A stretch of DNA of 64,000 nucleotides from Clostridiales bacterium. Lineage in GTDB: Bacteria; Bacillota; Clostridia; Lachnospirales; Lachnospiraceae. Positions 10,132 to 19,504 of the stretch are shown here, one piece after another. Both the position numbers and the translations under genes were made by a program. The stretch covers positions 1 to 64,000 of the forward strand of contig JAAYHD010000055.1 of assembly GCA_012735495.1 (NCBI GenBank), written 5' to 3'. The first letter of the stretch is position 1; every line of letters starts with the position of its first letter. Under the pieces are notes generated by a model. That model saw only the letters and a list, made by a program, of their open reading frames with translations, made no database searches and was not told where the DNA came from.

Positions 10132-12546
10132 TTATCTTCTGACATATGCTTTCGCATAAAAGCCCCTGTTTCTCGGATCTATCCATTGGGAACCGGTTAT
10201 CCGTACCTTGTCTTTCAGGCGAATGTCATTACTGGAGGCGCCAATCATTATATCAAGGATTCCCTCTTCCACAACCCATTTCTTGTTTTCATCAAGAAAT
10301 GCGGTCTGACTGGCGTTCATTTCGAATACAACCGTTCTTGTTTCACCCTTCGGTATGAACAGGCGTTTAAATCCTGCCAGCTCCATGGATGGCCTCACCA
10401 TGCTTGAGACTTCATCCGAGTAGTATAACTGGACAACCTCTTCGCCGTCGTAATTTCCGATGTTGGTAACATCAACGCTTATGCGTATAGTCCCGAGCGC
10501 GTCAACCTCACGGTTTTCAATCTGCATATTGCCGTACCTGAACTCAGTATATGACAGTCCATGCCCGAAATAGTAAAGGGGAAATGCGGTATCATTTATA
10601 TAACCGTTGGTATTCCTTATCATTCCCGTATGCCCCGCTCCCACAAATCCGCTTCCCCTGGATTGACTGTAGTATACCGGCAGCTGGCCAACATTCCTTG
10701 CAGCCGTCACCGGCAATCTTCCGGCCGGATTATATTCACCAAACAGGACCTTGCACAATGCCTGTCCGCCGAATTCTCCGGGCTGCCAAACCTCCAGTAT
10801 GGCGTCGAAGTGGGATGCCACATATTCATTTGACAAAGGTCTTCCATCAAAATGAAGCACGACGGTCTTCTTGTTCAATGCCCTTATCCTTCTTGCGAAT
10901 TCCTCCTGGCGGCCCGGCAAATCGATGCTTGTCGAGTCCACGCCTTCACCGACGGTGGATGTTGCTCCCCATCCGTTCTTGCCTCCAAGAGTCAGTATTA
11001 TAACATCCGCCTCGGCCGCCCGGTTAACCGCCTCTTCCATTCCGCCTATATCCGAACCCGAGAAATTAATACCCTTCGCATAAGTAACCGCTGCGTCGGG
11101 AAGGTACTCCTTTAAAGCCTCATAAACACTTTTTGTATTCTTAAACTGTGCCCTTATTTTCTTCTCAACTCTCGGTGACATTTCACGAACCTCACCGACG
11201 TATCTTTGCCTGATATCATATACAATCAGGCCGGGCTCCTCGAATATCTGCCCGTCTTCTTCCCTCGACATGGTCATATCCAGTACCGCCGGATATGAAA
11301 ATGTTCCGAAGTAACTCCTGACGCTGTCCGCATGCGGTCCGACAACGGCTATTTTCTTTATTTCATTTTTGTTCAGCGGAAGCAGGCTGTTATCGTTCTT
11401 AAGCAGGATAATGCTTTCCTTCGCAATCTGCTCGTTCAGCTCATCGAAGTCCTTTCTGTGAAGAAGTGACCGAAGCGCTTTCCTGTCCGGATACGGATTC
11501 TCAAACAATCCCAGCTCGAATTTAGCCGTCAGCACCCGCTCAACAGCCCGGTCGATGACTTCCATGGACAACCTTCCGTCTTCCACTGCTTCCTTCAGTT
11601 TATATGTAAATCCCTTAGGCCGCGGATATTCCACATCAAGACCGGCCTTAATTGCGCGGATTCCCGCATCCTCGAAGTTTTGAGCGACACAGAACGGATC
11701 CACCATACGATCAATGGAGATATAGTCGGAAACCACAAATCCGGCAAAGCCCATCTCATCCCTCAGTATTTCGGTAAGTATCTTCTTTGAGCCTACCACT
11801 GGTTCCCCGTCTATTGAGCAGTATGAGTTCATAACACTGCCCAGATTGCACTCCGTAATTGCCGCCTGGAACGGTTTGCAATGCACCTCCAAAAGATCTC
11901 TTTCCGTTATCGGATTACGGCTCATATTAAGGCCGCCTTCCGTAACTCCATGTCCTACAAAATGCTTGGCGGTAGCTATGGTTCCCTCTTTGGGGTTATC
12001 CGACTGGATACCGCTGATAAAAGCGCATCCCATGGCGGAAATAAGCGTGGGGTCCTCACCATATGTTTCGGTGGTTCTTCCCCAACGGGGATCCCTGGCA
12101 ACGTCCAGGACCGGGGACAGTACCTGCCTAAATCCAACCGCACACATCTGCCTGCGGATTATATCCGCCATTTCCTTAATAATCTCCGGATGGAAGGTTG
12201 ATGCCTGGCCGATTGCGCTCGGAAATACGTTGGCTTCGGTAAACTGCGCGCCCGAACATGCCTCGCAGTGAATCAGAGCCGGAATGCCCAGCTCGGTCTC
12301 TTCTACGAGGAATTTCTGCAGCCGATATACATATTCGGCTATGAAATCTGCGTCATCAGCCACCGTAAACGCGCCGACATTACCGATTCCATCAGGTATG
12401 TATTCCTTAAAATCCGGTATGCCTGCCGAAATTGTGACCAGACACGTGATTTGATCTATTTTTTGATTAAATGTCATCCGTGACATTAAATCCCTGACTC
12501 TTTCTTCAGTACTCAATGATGGATCCTTATATTTAGCCAAACTCAT
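10132..12546 (-). CDS. Glycoside hydrolase family 3 beta-glucosidase/xylosidase
   Basis: GH3 N domain with catalytic segment GFAGFVVSDYISID, C-domain and fibronectin III-like C-terminus. Confidence 0.93.
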   Translation of the reverse strand: MSLAKYKDPSLSTEERVRDLMSRMTFNQKIDQITCLVTISAGIPDFKEYIPDGIGNVGAFTVADDADFIAEYVYRLQKFLVEETELGIPALIHCEACSGAQFTEANVFPSAIGQASTFHPEIIKEMADIIRRQMCAVGFRQVLSPVLDVARDPRWGRTTETYGEDPTLISAMGCAFISGIQSDNPKEGTIATAKHFVGHGVTEGGLNMSRNPITERDLLEVHCKPFQAAITECNLGSVMNSYCSIDGEPVVGSKKILTEILRDEMGFAGFVVSDYISIDRMVDPFCVAQNFEDAGIRAIKAGLDVEYPRPKGFTYKLKEAVEDGRLSMEVIDRAVERVLTAKFELGLFENPYPDRKALRSLLHRKDFDELNEQIAKESIILLKNDNSLLPLNKNEIKKIAVVGPHADSVRSYFGTFSYPAVLDMTMSREEDGQIFEEPGLIVYDIRQRYVGEVREMSPRVEKKIRAQFKNTKSVYEALKEYLPDAAVTYAKGINFSGSDIGGMEEAVNRAAEADVIILTLGGKNGWGATSTVGEGVDSTSIDLPGRQEEFARRIRALNKKTVVLHFDGRPLSNEYVASHFDAILEVWQPGEFGGQALCKVLFGEYNPAGRLPVTAARNVGQLPVYYSQSRGSGFVGAGHTGMIRNTNGYINDTAFPLYYFGHGLSYTEFRYGNMQIENREVDALGTIRISVDVTNIGNYDGEEVVQLYYSDEVSSMVRPSMELAGFKRLFIPKGETRTVVFEMNASQTAFLDENKKWVVEEGILDIMIGASSNDIRLKDKVRITGSQWIDPRNRGFYAKAYVRR

Positions 12547-12575
12547 TCGCGCTTCACCACTCTGCTTTTATTTTC

Positions 12576-12609
12576 TGCGCTGCAGCCGCCTTGCCGCCGC
12601 TGCAGCGCA
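12576..12609 (-). other. Intra-operon hairpin between rbsB-like gene and GH3
   Basis: TGCGCTGCAGC-cgccttgccgcc-GCTGCAGCGCA, 11-bp perfect stem; no U tract. Confidence 0.6.
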
Positions 12610-12659
12610 AGCTTAATAATCAATATGTTCCTGCAGGTAAATTCCTGTTGAATTATGCT

Positions 12660-13631
12660 TTATTTGTTCAGGTAATTGTCAACGTTGTCAATGGTAACTT
12701 CGGCAAACGGAACAAATATATCCTCTATGGTGGCAGGGTCAACTCCGTCACGGATCTTTGCGAATACCTCGGCTCCTGCCTTTGCCTGAGCCCTTGCATC
12801 CTGCAGAACCGTCATTGCCATTTCGCCGTTCTTGACTGATTCAAGGGCGGCGTCACTGCCGTCAATTCCTATTACCAATACGCCCTCCAGCCTGTTGGCC
12901 GACTTTAATGCCTCAACCACGCCGAGAGCCGAGTCGTCATTCTGACATACGATTGCGTCAAAGTGATCAAATGCCTGCATACAGTCTTCCGCGGTGCTCA
13001 TGCCAAGGTCCTTCTGGTTCTCAACGTTATACTCGGCCAGAATGGTTATGTCGCTCCTTTGTGCCAGGGTATCCATCAGTCCTGCCTTACGGTCAATATA
13101 CTGCTGGTCGTTTGGTGTTCCTGTGAAGTAAATAATCTTTGCGTTTTCAGGCAGATTCTTAACCAGATATTCGCCCTGAACAACGCCTGCGTCGTAATTC
13201 TGTGATCCTATGTAGATGTATTTGCTGTAATTGTCGCCGCCCCTTACGCTTGTCAGGAATGAAATATAAGGAATATCGGCGGCCATTGCTGCTTCAAGGG
13301 CAGGTACGGATCCGTCCAGGTCATTGCTGATTGCCGATACGACTTTCGCATTCTGTACAATGAAGTCATCAATCTGTCCGTTCTGGACATTCGTGTCTCC
13401 ACCGGCATCGGTAACCACTATTTTAATTCCAAGGGCTTCCGTTTCCTCTTTCAGGTATTTCCTGAATTTTGCGCAGTAGTCATACGTATCGCTGTTATTT
13501 GCAAAGCCTACCAAAAACTCTTCTTCCTTTTTGCCGCCCTTGCCGTCATCGCTCTTGTCCTTGTTTGAGCAGCCTATAAGTCCAAGAACCATTGCCATAA
13601 TAAGCAGTAAAACCATCATTTTCCTTTTCAT
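12660..13631 (-). CDS. Sugar ABC transporter substrate-binding lipoprotein (RbsB-like)
   Basis: Lipobox LIGCSNK; Peripla_BP_4-like motifs (FIVQNAKVVSAIS..., VIGIDGSDAALESVK). Confidence 0.9.
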   Translation of the reverse strand: MKRKMMVLLLIMAMVLGLIGCSNKDKSDDGKGGKKEEEFLVGFANNSDTYDYCAKFRKYLKEETEALGIKIVVTDAGGDTNVQNGQIDDFIVQNAKVVSAISNDLDGSVPALEAAMAADIPYISFLTSVRGGDNYSKYIYIGSQNYDAGVVQGEYLVKNLPENAKIIYFTGTPNDQQYIDRKAGLMDTLAQRSDITILAEYNVENQKDLGMSTAEDCMQAFDHFDAIVCQNDDSALGVVEALKSANRLEGVLVIGIDGSDAALESVKNGEMAMTVLQDARAQAKAGAEVFAKIRDGVDPATIEDIFVPFAEVTIDNVDNYLNK

Positions 13632-13769
13632 ACCAAATCCTCCTCTTCATAAATATGTACATTGAATTCTTGACCTCACAGCATGCATAAAATGCTGTGA
13701 AAACCCTTTTATTAAATCCCCCTGCTCCGGAAAACCGGGGCTTGAGGCGATTTCCCATGCATGAATAGT

Positions 13770-14750
13770 TTATTTGCTCTTTTTGTCCTCCTTGGTCTTG
13801 ACGTCAACAATAACCGCTCCCGCAATCAGCAGGCCCTTTACTATCAGCTGGTATTGCGTGGATATATGGAGCAGGTTCAGAATATTATTAATCAATCCGA
13901 CAATAATGGATCCTATCAGTGTTCCGAAAACGGTGCCAATACCGCCTAAGAAGCTTGTGCCGCCTACAACTACCGCGGTAATTGCGTCGAATTCATAACC
14001 TTCGCCGACGGAAGGCTGACCCGACATCAACCTGGCCATCAGTACCAATCCCGCCAGGCCTACAAGGGCACCGTTTAACATGAATATGATTCTCTTCATT
14101 TTATTGACATTGATACCTGACGCAATGGCTGCTTTCTCATTGCCTCCGATTGAATAAATGGCAACGCCTAACTTGGTATATTTCATTACAATGCCTACAA
14201 TGGCAACACATGCAATCATTATGATTACGGGAACAGGTACAAACCCGATGCTGCCCTGTCCGAGAAAACGGATCTTCTCAACGCCGCTTACGGCTTTGCC
14301 GTTTGTATAAAGCTGTACCAGTCCCTTGGCTACATAAGTGGTGGCCATTGTCGCGATAAACGGCTGCAGCTTGTAGTGTGTAATCATGAACCCGTTAAGC
14401 CATCCCGAAACAACACCAATTGCGATTCCAAGCAGCATTGACAGCAGGACATTTCCCGTGGCAGCCAGCAAGCCCGCTGAAAAGACCATGGATGTGGTAC
14501 ATATAAGCCCTGCGGAAAGGTCAATCATTCCCGATACAATCAGCATTGTTTCACCGCAGGCAATAATCGTTACAACAGATATCTGCTTCAAAATGTTGAT
14601 CAGGTTCTGGGGTTTCAGGAAGTTCCTGTTGATTATGGCCGACACGGTGAAAAGTATGATCAGGATAATTATTATTCCGTATTTGCGGTATGCCGTCGCT
14701 ATATTAAAAGGTTTTTGGGCTTTTTGTTCTTTGTTAGGCATTTTTTGCAC
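13770..14750 (-). CDS. Sugar ABC transporter permease (RbsC-like)
   Basis: Multi-TM; GGTSFLGGIGTVFGTLIGSIIVGLINN signature. Confidence 0.9.
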   Translation of the reverse strand: MQKMPNKEQKAQKPFNIATAYRKYGIIIILIILFTVSAIINRNFLKPQNLINILKQISVVTIIACGETMLIVSGMIDLSAGLICTTSMVFSAGLLAATGNVLLSMLLGIAIGVVSGWLNGFMITHYKLQPFIATMATTYVAKGLVQLYTNGKAVSGVEKIRFLGQGSIGFVPVPVIIMIACVAIVGIVMKYTKLGVAIYSIGGNEKAAIASGINVNKMKRIIFMLNGALVGLAGLVLMARLMSGQPSVGEGYEFDAITAVVVGGTSFLGGIGTVFGTLIGSIIVGLINNILNLLHISTQYQLIVKGLLIAGAVIVDVKTKEDKKSK

Positions 14751-16239
14751 CCTCCTCCATTATCATTCTCATAATCTTGTCCTGCGTCGCTTCTTCCTTC
14801 TTAAGCTCTCCCGCCACCCGTCCATCGGCTATTACCATGATGCGGTGGCTCATGGAAATGACCTCGGACATTTCGGAGGATATGAGAAGAATAGCCATAC
14901 CGGACTTTGCAAGCTGTATGATCAGCTGATATATTTCCTGTTTTGCTCCCACATCTATACCTCGGGTGGGCTCGTCAAGGATCAGGATTTTCGGATTTCT
15001 CACCAGCCATTTTCCGAGCACCACCTTCTGCTGGTTTCCGCCGCTGAGGGTTCCCACCAGGGTCTCCATGCCGGGCGCTTTTATTGACAGCCGCTCAATT
15101 AGCTTGTTAACGTCATCTGCCACCTTTTTCTTTTGTATAAAGCCGTTTTTTATGTAAAGGTTGCTGTTGGGAAGTACAACGTTGTCCCTTATCGACCGTA
15201 CTCCTACAAAGCCATAGGCGGCCCTGTCCTCCATAACCATTGCCATTCCCAGTTTCATGGCGTCCTGGATGGACTTGATCTTATGCTCCTTGTTATTAAT
15301 AAGAATTGTTCCTTTGTCGAGCTTGTCCATTCCAAATACCGCCCTGGCTATCTCGCTCCTGCCGGCGCCCATCATGCCCGCAAAGCCAAGAATCTCGCCT
15401 TCTCTGACATAAAAGCTTATGTCCGAGAAAACGCCCTCGCTGTACAGATTCCTGCATTCCAGGACGATATCCTGTTTATGCCCGGGCAGCGGAGGATATA
15501 TATCCTCAATATCCCTTCCGACCATCTTGGTGATAAGGTCATCCATTGTTACTTCCGAGATGAGGCCCGAACCCACATGATGTCCGTCCCGCAGCACCGT
15601 ATAGTCATCGCCTATCGCGAATACTTCCTCAAGCCTATGGGTGATAAATACGAAAGCAATTCCGTTTTCCTTCAGCTGCTTTACCTTGTCGAAGAAAATC
15701 TCGGTTTCCACGCTGGTCAAAGCCGACGTAGGCTCATCCATAATGATGATTCTTCCGTTTCTTGATATGGCCTTTAATATCTCTATCATTTGTCTCTGGG
15801 CCACGCTGAGCTTCTTCATCGGGGTTTCAGGATCGTAATCCAGGTTCATATATGACAGGAACTCTTTTGTTTTCCTTATCATTTCCTTCTTTCTTAAAAA
15901 GCCGAATCTGTCCGTAATCTCCCTGCCCAGGAAAACGTGCTCGGTTATGGTCAGTTCAGGCGCATAATTCAGCTCCTGCGATACTATGGCGATACCCTTA
16001 TTCAAGGCATCCTTTTCGCTCCGGAAAAATGTCACCTCTCCGTCAAGGATGATCTGTCCTTCATATTGGCCGTAGCTTCCGGATAGTATCTTCATCAATG
16101 TAGACTTGCCGGCACCGTTCTCACCAACCAGGGCATGCACCCTGCCGGCCTTGATCTTCATATTGACCCGGTCCAGTGCCACGACGCCCGGAAATTCCTT
16201 TCGAATATCCTTTAACTCGACTACGACATCATTCTTCAC
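14734..16239 (-). CDS. Sugar ABC transporter ATP-binding protein (RbsA-like, two ABC domains)
   Basis: Walker A GENGAGKST; Walker B IIIMDEPTSAL and ILILDEPTRGIDVG; signature LSGGNQQKV. Confidence 0.95.
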   Translation of the reverse strand: MKNDVVVELKDIRKEFPGVVALDRVNMKIKAGRVHALVGENGAGKSTLMKILSGSYGQYEGQIILDGEVTFFRSEKDALNKGIAIVSQELNYAPELTITEHVFLGREITDRFGFLRKKEMIRKTKEFLSYMNLDYDPETPMKKLSVAQRQMIEILKAISRNGRIIIMDEPTSALTSVETEIFFDKVKQLKENGIAFVFITHRLEEVFAIGDDYTVLRDGHHVGSGLISEVTMDDLITKMVGRDIEDIYPPLPGHKQDIVLECRNLYSEGVFSDISFYVREGEILGFAGMMGAGRSEIARAVFGMDKLDKGTILINNKEHKIKSIQDAMKLGMAMVMEDRAAYGFVGVRSIRDNVVLPNSNLYIKNGFIQKKKVADDVNKLIERLSIKAPGMETLVGTLSGGNQQKVVLGKWLVRNPKILILDEPTRGIDVGAKQEIYQLIIQLAKSGMAILLISSEMSEVISMSHRIMVIADGRVAGELKKEEATQDKIMRMIMEEGAKNA

Positions 16240-16256
16240 TTTAAAATCCCCTTTGT

Positions 16257-16283
16257 TATAACGTTTGTTGTAACGTTTTAACT
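16257..16283. promoter_or_regulatory. Two adjacent LacI-type half/full operators
   Basis: TTATAACGTTTGTTGTAACGTTTTAAC, two AACGTT cores 12 bp apart upstream of rbsA-like gene. Confidence 0.55.
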
Positions 16284-16395
16284 AAATTTCATACAAAATA
16301 TAAGTGTTTTATATAAGTAATAATACTAAATATACAATTATCTGTCAACAATTTTTATGCATTTTTAATATATTATTATTAATTTTGGCTATACT

Positions 16396-16417
16396 TGAGT
16401 TAAAACGTTTTAATTCA
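16396..16417. promoter_or_regulatory. Palindromic LacI-family operator
   Basis: TGAGTTAAAACGTTTTAATTCA, 22-bp palindrome with one mismatched pair, central CG. Confidence 0.7.
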
Positions 16418-16504
16418 ACAATAAAAGATAACTGCCATTTACAAGGCAGCATCTTCCATTAATAACAAACTGTTTTTGCTGCATTTTATACTAAACTTGC
16501 CAAC

Positions 16505-17536
16505 TCATGCTTCAGCCTGTAACTTCCTTGTGCTTCCCCGCAATAAAAGCTTCGGCTGGTAAAGAATTGTCTTCCTTTTCACGTTGCCCTTTTCTTCAAT
16601 TGTTTTTATCAGTTCCTGGGCTATTATCCTGCCCATCTCGTCAATCGGCACATGAACCGTGCTTAACGGAACCTCGAGGACGTTTGAAAACGGAACGTTG
16701 TCACATCCCATAACCGACAAATCCTCGGGGATCTTTATCCTGTACTGCCTGGCGCTCTGGTATAGTCCGAAGGCCATCTCATCATTAAATGAGAATACCG
16801 CCGTCGCCCGTTGCCCCAGCAGGTATGACAGCGCTTCCCTTCCGCTTTTCATAGCGTAATTGCCTGTATAAACAAGATTTTCATTATATTCTATTCCATG
16901 CTCCCTGAGAGCTTCCTGGTAGCCTCTTAATCTTTCCTGCGTAACTTTGTAATTCATAGGTCCCGTGACACAGCCAATACGGGTATGTCCGCTATCCAAT
17001 AAATGCTTTGTAGCCAGGTATCCCGCCTTTTGATAATCAAACATCACATTTACACCCGGGGTCTTAAAGCCAAAGTCATCCATCGCAGCGACCGGCAGCT
17101 CCATTTGCTCTATTATTTTCTGGATCTCGATACTATCCTCGTTTTCCGGGTAAGTATAGGGTTTCGCCCATATAAAACCGGCCAGGTTGGACGCGATCAG
17201 GTTCCTGATTACTTCATGCCCGTTGGCGAAATCATCACTGAGAACGTGGCATATCAGTGAATATCCCTTTGTCTGGATTACATGGTCAATCGCCATAAAC
17301 AGCGACGAAATATGCGTGTTCCTCAAGTCATTAATTATCATGCCGATCCATTTGCTCTGCTTCGAAGCAAGGTTGGCCGCCACCCGGTTAGGCTGGTAGT
17401 TCATTCGCCTTGCCACTTCAAGAATATGCGCCTTGGTTTTGGGAGATATCCTGCTTTCCTTATCCGAAAATGCCAATGAAACCGTTGATATTGAAACACC
17501 GCACTCTCTTGCAATATCCTTAATCGTTACCTTCAT
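16505..17536 (-). CDS. LacI-family transcriptional regulator
   Basis: N-term MKVTIKDIARECGVSISTVSLAFSDKESRISPKTK HTH plus periplasmic-binding-like domain. Confidence 0.94.
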   Translation of the reverse strand: MKVTIKDIARECGVSISTVSLAFSDKESRISPKTKAHILEVARRMNYQPNRVAANLASKQSKWIGMIINDLRNTHISSLFMAIDHVIQTKGYSLICHVLSDDFANGHEVIRNLIASNLAGFIWAKPYTYPENEDSIEIQKIIEQMELPVAAMDDFGFKTPGVNVMFDYQKAGYLATKHLLDSGHTRIGCVTGPMNYKVTQERLRGYQEALREHGIEYNENLVYTGNYAMKSGREALSYLLGQRATAVFSFNDEMAFGLYQSARQYRIKIPEDLSVMGCDNVPFSNVLEVPLSTVHVPIDEMGRIIAQELIKTIEEKGNVKRKTILYQPKLLLRGSTRKLQAEA

Positions 17537-17695
17537 GATACCACATCTCTTTTCTTATAATATCGCCGCTGCTTCCAATAACCAGTCTCATTGTATCAGA
17601 TTTTGCGGTTCCCATCAACGCCTTATATTATGACATCACAGCAGCAGGCTGTCCCATATGATATGCAAGTGTTATAAATGGGTTTTATGCGGACG

Positions 17696-19489
17696 TTACA
17701 TGATTCTCCGGTATTTCATATACCGTCTGTCCAACAGCTCACCGGCAGGCAATGATATAAGTTCAGAAAGATCCCGTGAAATTATGCCCCTGACCTGTCT
17801 CATGACGAAATCAAAGTCGTTATGGGCGCCTCCGGCAGGCTCGTCGATAATACCGTCAATAATGCCGAACCGATACAGGTCCTGGGCTGTAAGCTTCATG
17901 TCTTTCGCAGCGGTCTCAGCCTTGGAGGCGTCCTTATACAGGATGCTGGCAAAGCCCTCGGGTGACAGGATTGAATAAACGGCATGCTCCAGCATATATA
18001 CCCTGTCGGCCACTCCGAGAGCCAGCGCTCCTCCGCTCCCCCCTTCGGATATCACTATGGAAATAATTGGTGTCATAAGCGTGGCCATACCGGCCAGGTT
18101 TGAAGCTATCGCCTCTCCCTGACCCCTTTCTTCGGCTCCGATACCGCAGAAGGCACCGGGCGTATCGATAAAACAAATAACCGGCCGGTGAAACTTCTCC
18201 GCCTGCCTCATCAGCCGCAAGGCCTTGCGGTATCCTTCCGGATGGGGCATGGAAAAATTCCTAGCAATGTTTTCCTTTGTGTTCCTGCCCTTCTGCTGGG
18301 CTATGACGGTTACCGCTGTACCGTTAAAAAAGGCCAATCCTCCCACTATCGCCCTGTCCTCGCCGTACAAACGGTCCCCATGCAGCTCAATAAAATCGTC
18401 AAATACCGATTCTATATAATCAAGGCCGGTGGGCCTTATGGACATCCTCGCAAGCTTAACCTTTTCCCACGGCGTGAGCTTATCCGGTTGGCTTGGCTGC
18501 CGGTCACCCTTTTCATCCGGCCGGTTTGTTTGAAGGCTCTGCTGCGCTTCCTGCCGATGCTCCTCCGATACGGCCCCTTCCCCGGACTCAATGCCTGGAC
18601 CAAGCCCGGACCGGCTATGCAGCTTAAGAAGCAGTCCCAATGTATCCCTCTGCTTATCCCTTTCAACAATTTTGTCCACAAAGCCGTGCTCCAGAAGGAA
18701 CTCCGCCTTTTGAAATCCATCCGGGAGCTTCTGTCCTATGGTCTGCTCAATTACCCTTGGCCCTGCAAACCCGATTAATGCCCCGGGCTCGGCAAGGATT
18801 ACATCGCCAAGCATGGCAAAGCTTGCGGTGACCCCGCCTGTAGTTGGATTCGTAAGCACGGTAATATAAAGAAGTCCCTTCCTGCCGTGTTTTGCTACGG
18901 CAGCGCTCACCTTGGCCATCTGCATAAGGGAGAATATCCCCTCCTGCATCCTTGCTCCTCCCGAGGCCGTATATATTATGACAGGGAGTCTCTCATCCGC
19001 CGCCCTCTCAAACATTCTAGCCAGTTTTTCACCGATAACGGTTCCCATGCTTCCCATAAAAAAAGAAGCATCCATGACTCCAATATAGACAGGCATGCCC
19101 TGTATCGTTCCTTTCCCGGTTACCAGCCCATCCACCATGCCGGTTTCTGTCTGCGTCTTTACGAGCTTATCGGCATAACCCGGAAAATCAAGAGGATCCC
19201 GGGTTGCAAGCTGATGGTCCGTCTCGGTAAAACTGTCTTCGTCAAGTATCATTGCCAATCTCTCATATGCGGACATCCTGAAATAATAACCGCATTCGCA
19301 GACCTTGAGGTTCTTCATGAGCAGCTTCGAGTAAATGACGGCACCGCACTCAGGGCATTTTGTCATAATGCCCTGGGGCACGACCGGCTTTTCCTCATCA
19401 GCGGCCTTATGCTCTGCAGGCCTGGTGCGGTATATCCTGGTGACCGCGTATTTTTTTGGCCTAAACGGATTTGCGCTCATTTTCATCAT
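17696..19489 (-). CDS. accDA: Fused acetyl-CoA carboxylase carboxyltransferase beta-alpha (AccD-AccA)
   Basis: N-half AccD (CPECGAVIYSKLLMKNLKVCECGYYFRM, GGVTASFAMLGDVILAEPGALIGFAGPRVIEQTIGQKLP); C-half AccA (MPHPEGYRKALRLMRQAEKFHRPVICFIDTPGAFCGIGAEERGQGEAIA); one continuous ORF. Confidence 0.93.
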   Translation of the reverse strand: MMKMSANPFRPKKYAVTRIYRTRPAEHKAADEEKPVVPQGIMTKCPECGAVIYSKLLMKNLKVCECGYYFRMSAYERLAMILDEDSFTETDHQLATRDPLDFPGYADKLVKTQTETGMVDGLVTGKGTIQGMPVYIGVMDASFFMGSMGTVIGEKLARMFERAADERLPVIIYTASGGARMQEGIFSLMQMAKVSAAVAKHGRKGLLYITVLTNPTTGGVTASFAMLGDVILAEPGALIGFAGPRVIEQTIGQKLPDGFQKAEFLLEHGFVDKIVERDKQRDTLGLLLKLHSRSGLGPGIESGEGAVSEEHRQEAQQSLQTNRPDEKGDRQPSQPDKLTPWEKVKLARMSIRPTGLDYIESVFDDFIELHGDRLYGEDRAIVGGLAFFNGTAVTVIAQQKGRNTKENIARNFSMPHPEGYRKALRLMRQAEKFHRPVICFIDTPGAFCGIGAEERGQGEAIASNLAGMATLMTPIISIVISEGGSGGALALGVADRVYMLEHAVYSILSPEGFASILYKDASKAETAAKDMKLTAQDLYRFGIIDGIIDEPAGGAHNDFDFVMRQVRGIISRDLSELISLPAGELLDRRYMKYRRIM

Positions 19490-19504
19490 TCCTTCAATGA
19501 TACC

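Noticed and set aside
10551-11115. Long + strand ORFs antisense to GH3 (and many similar antisense ORFs throughout the track)
   Set aside because: Opposite strand of well-supported genes with no family signatures or SDs; frame-shadow ORFs.
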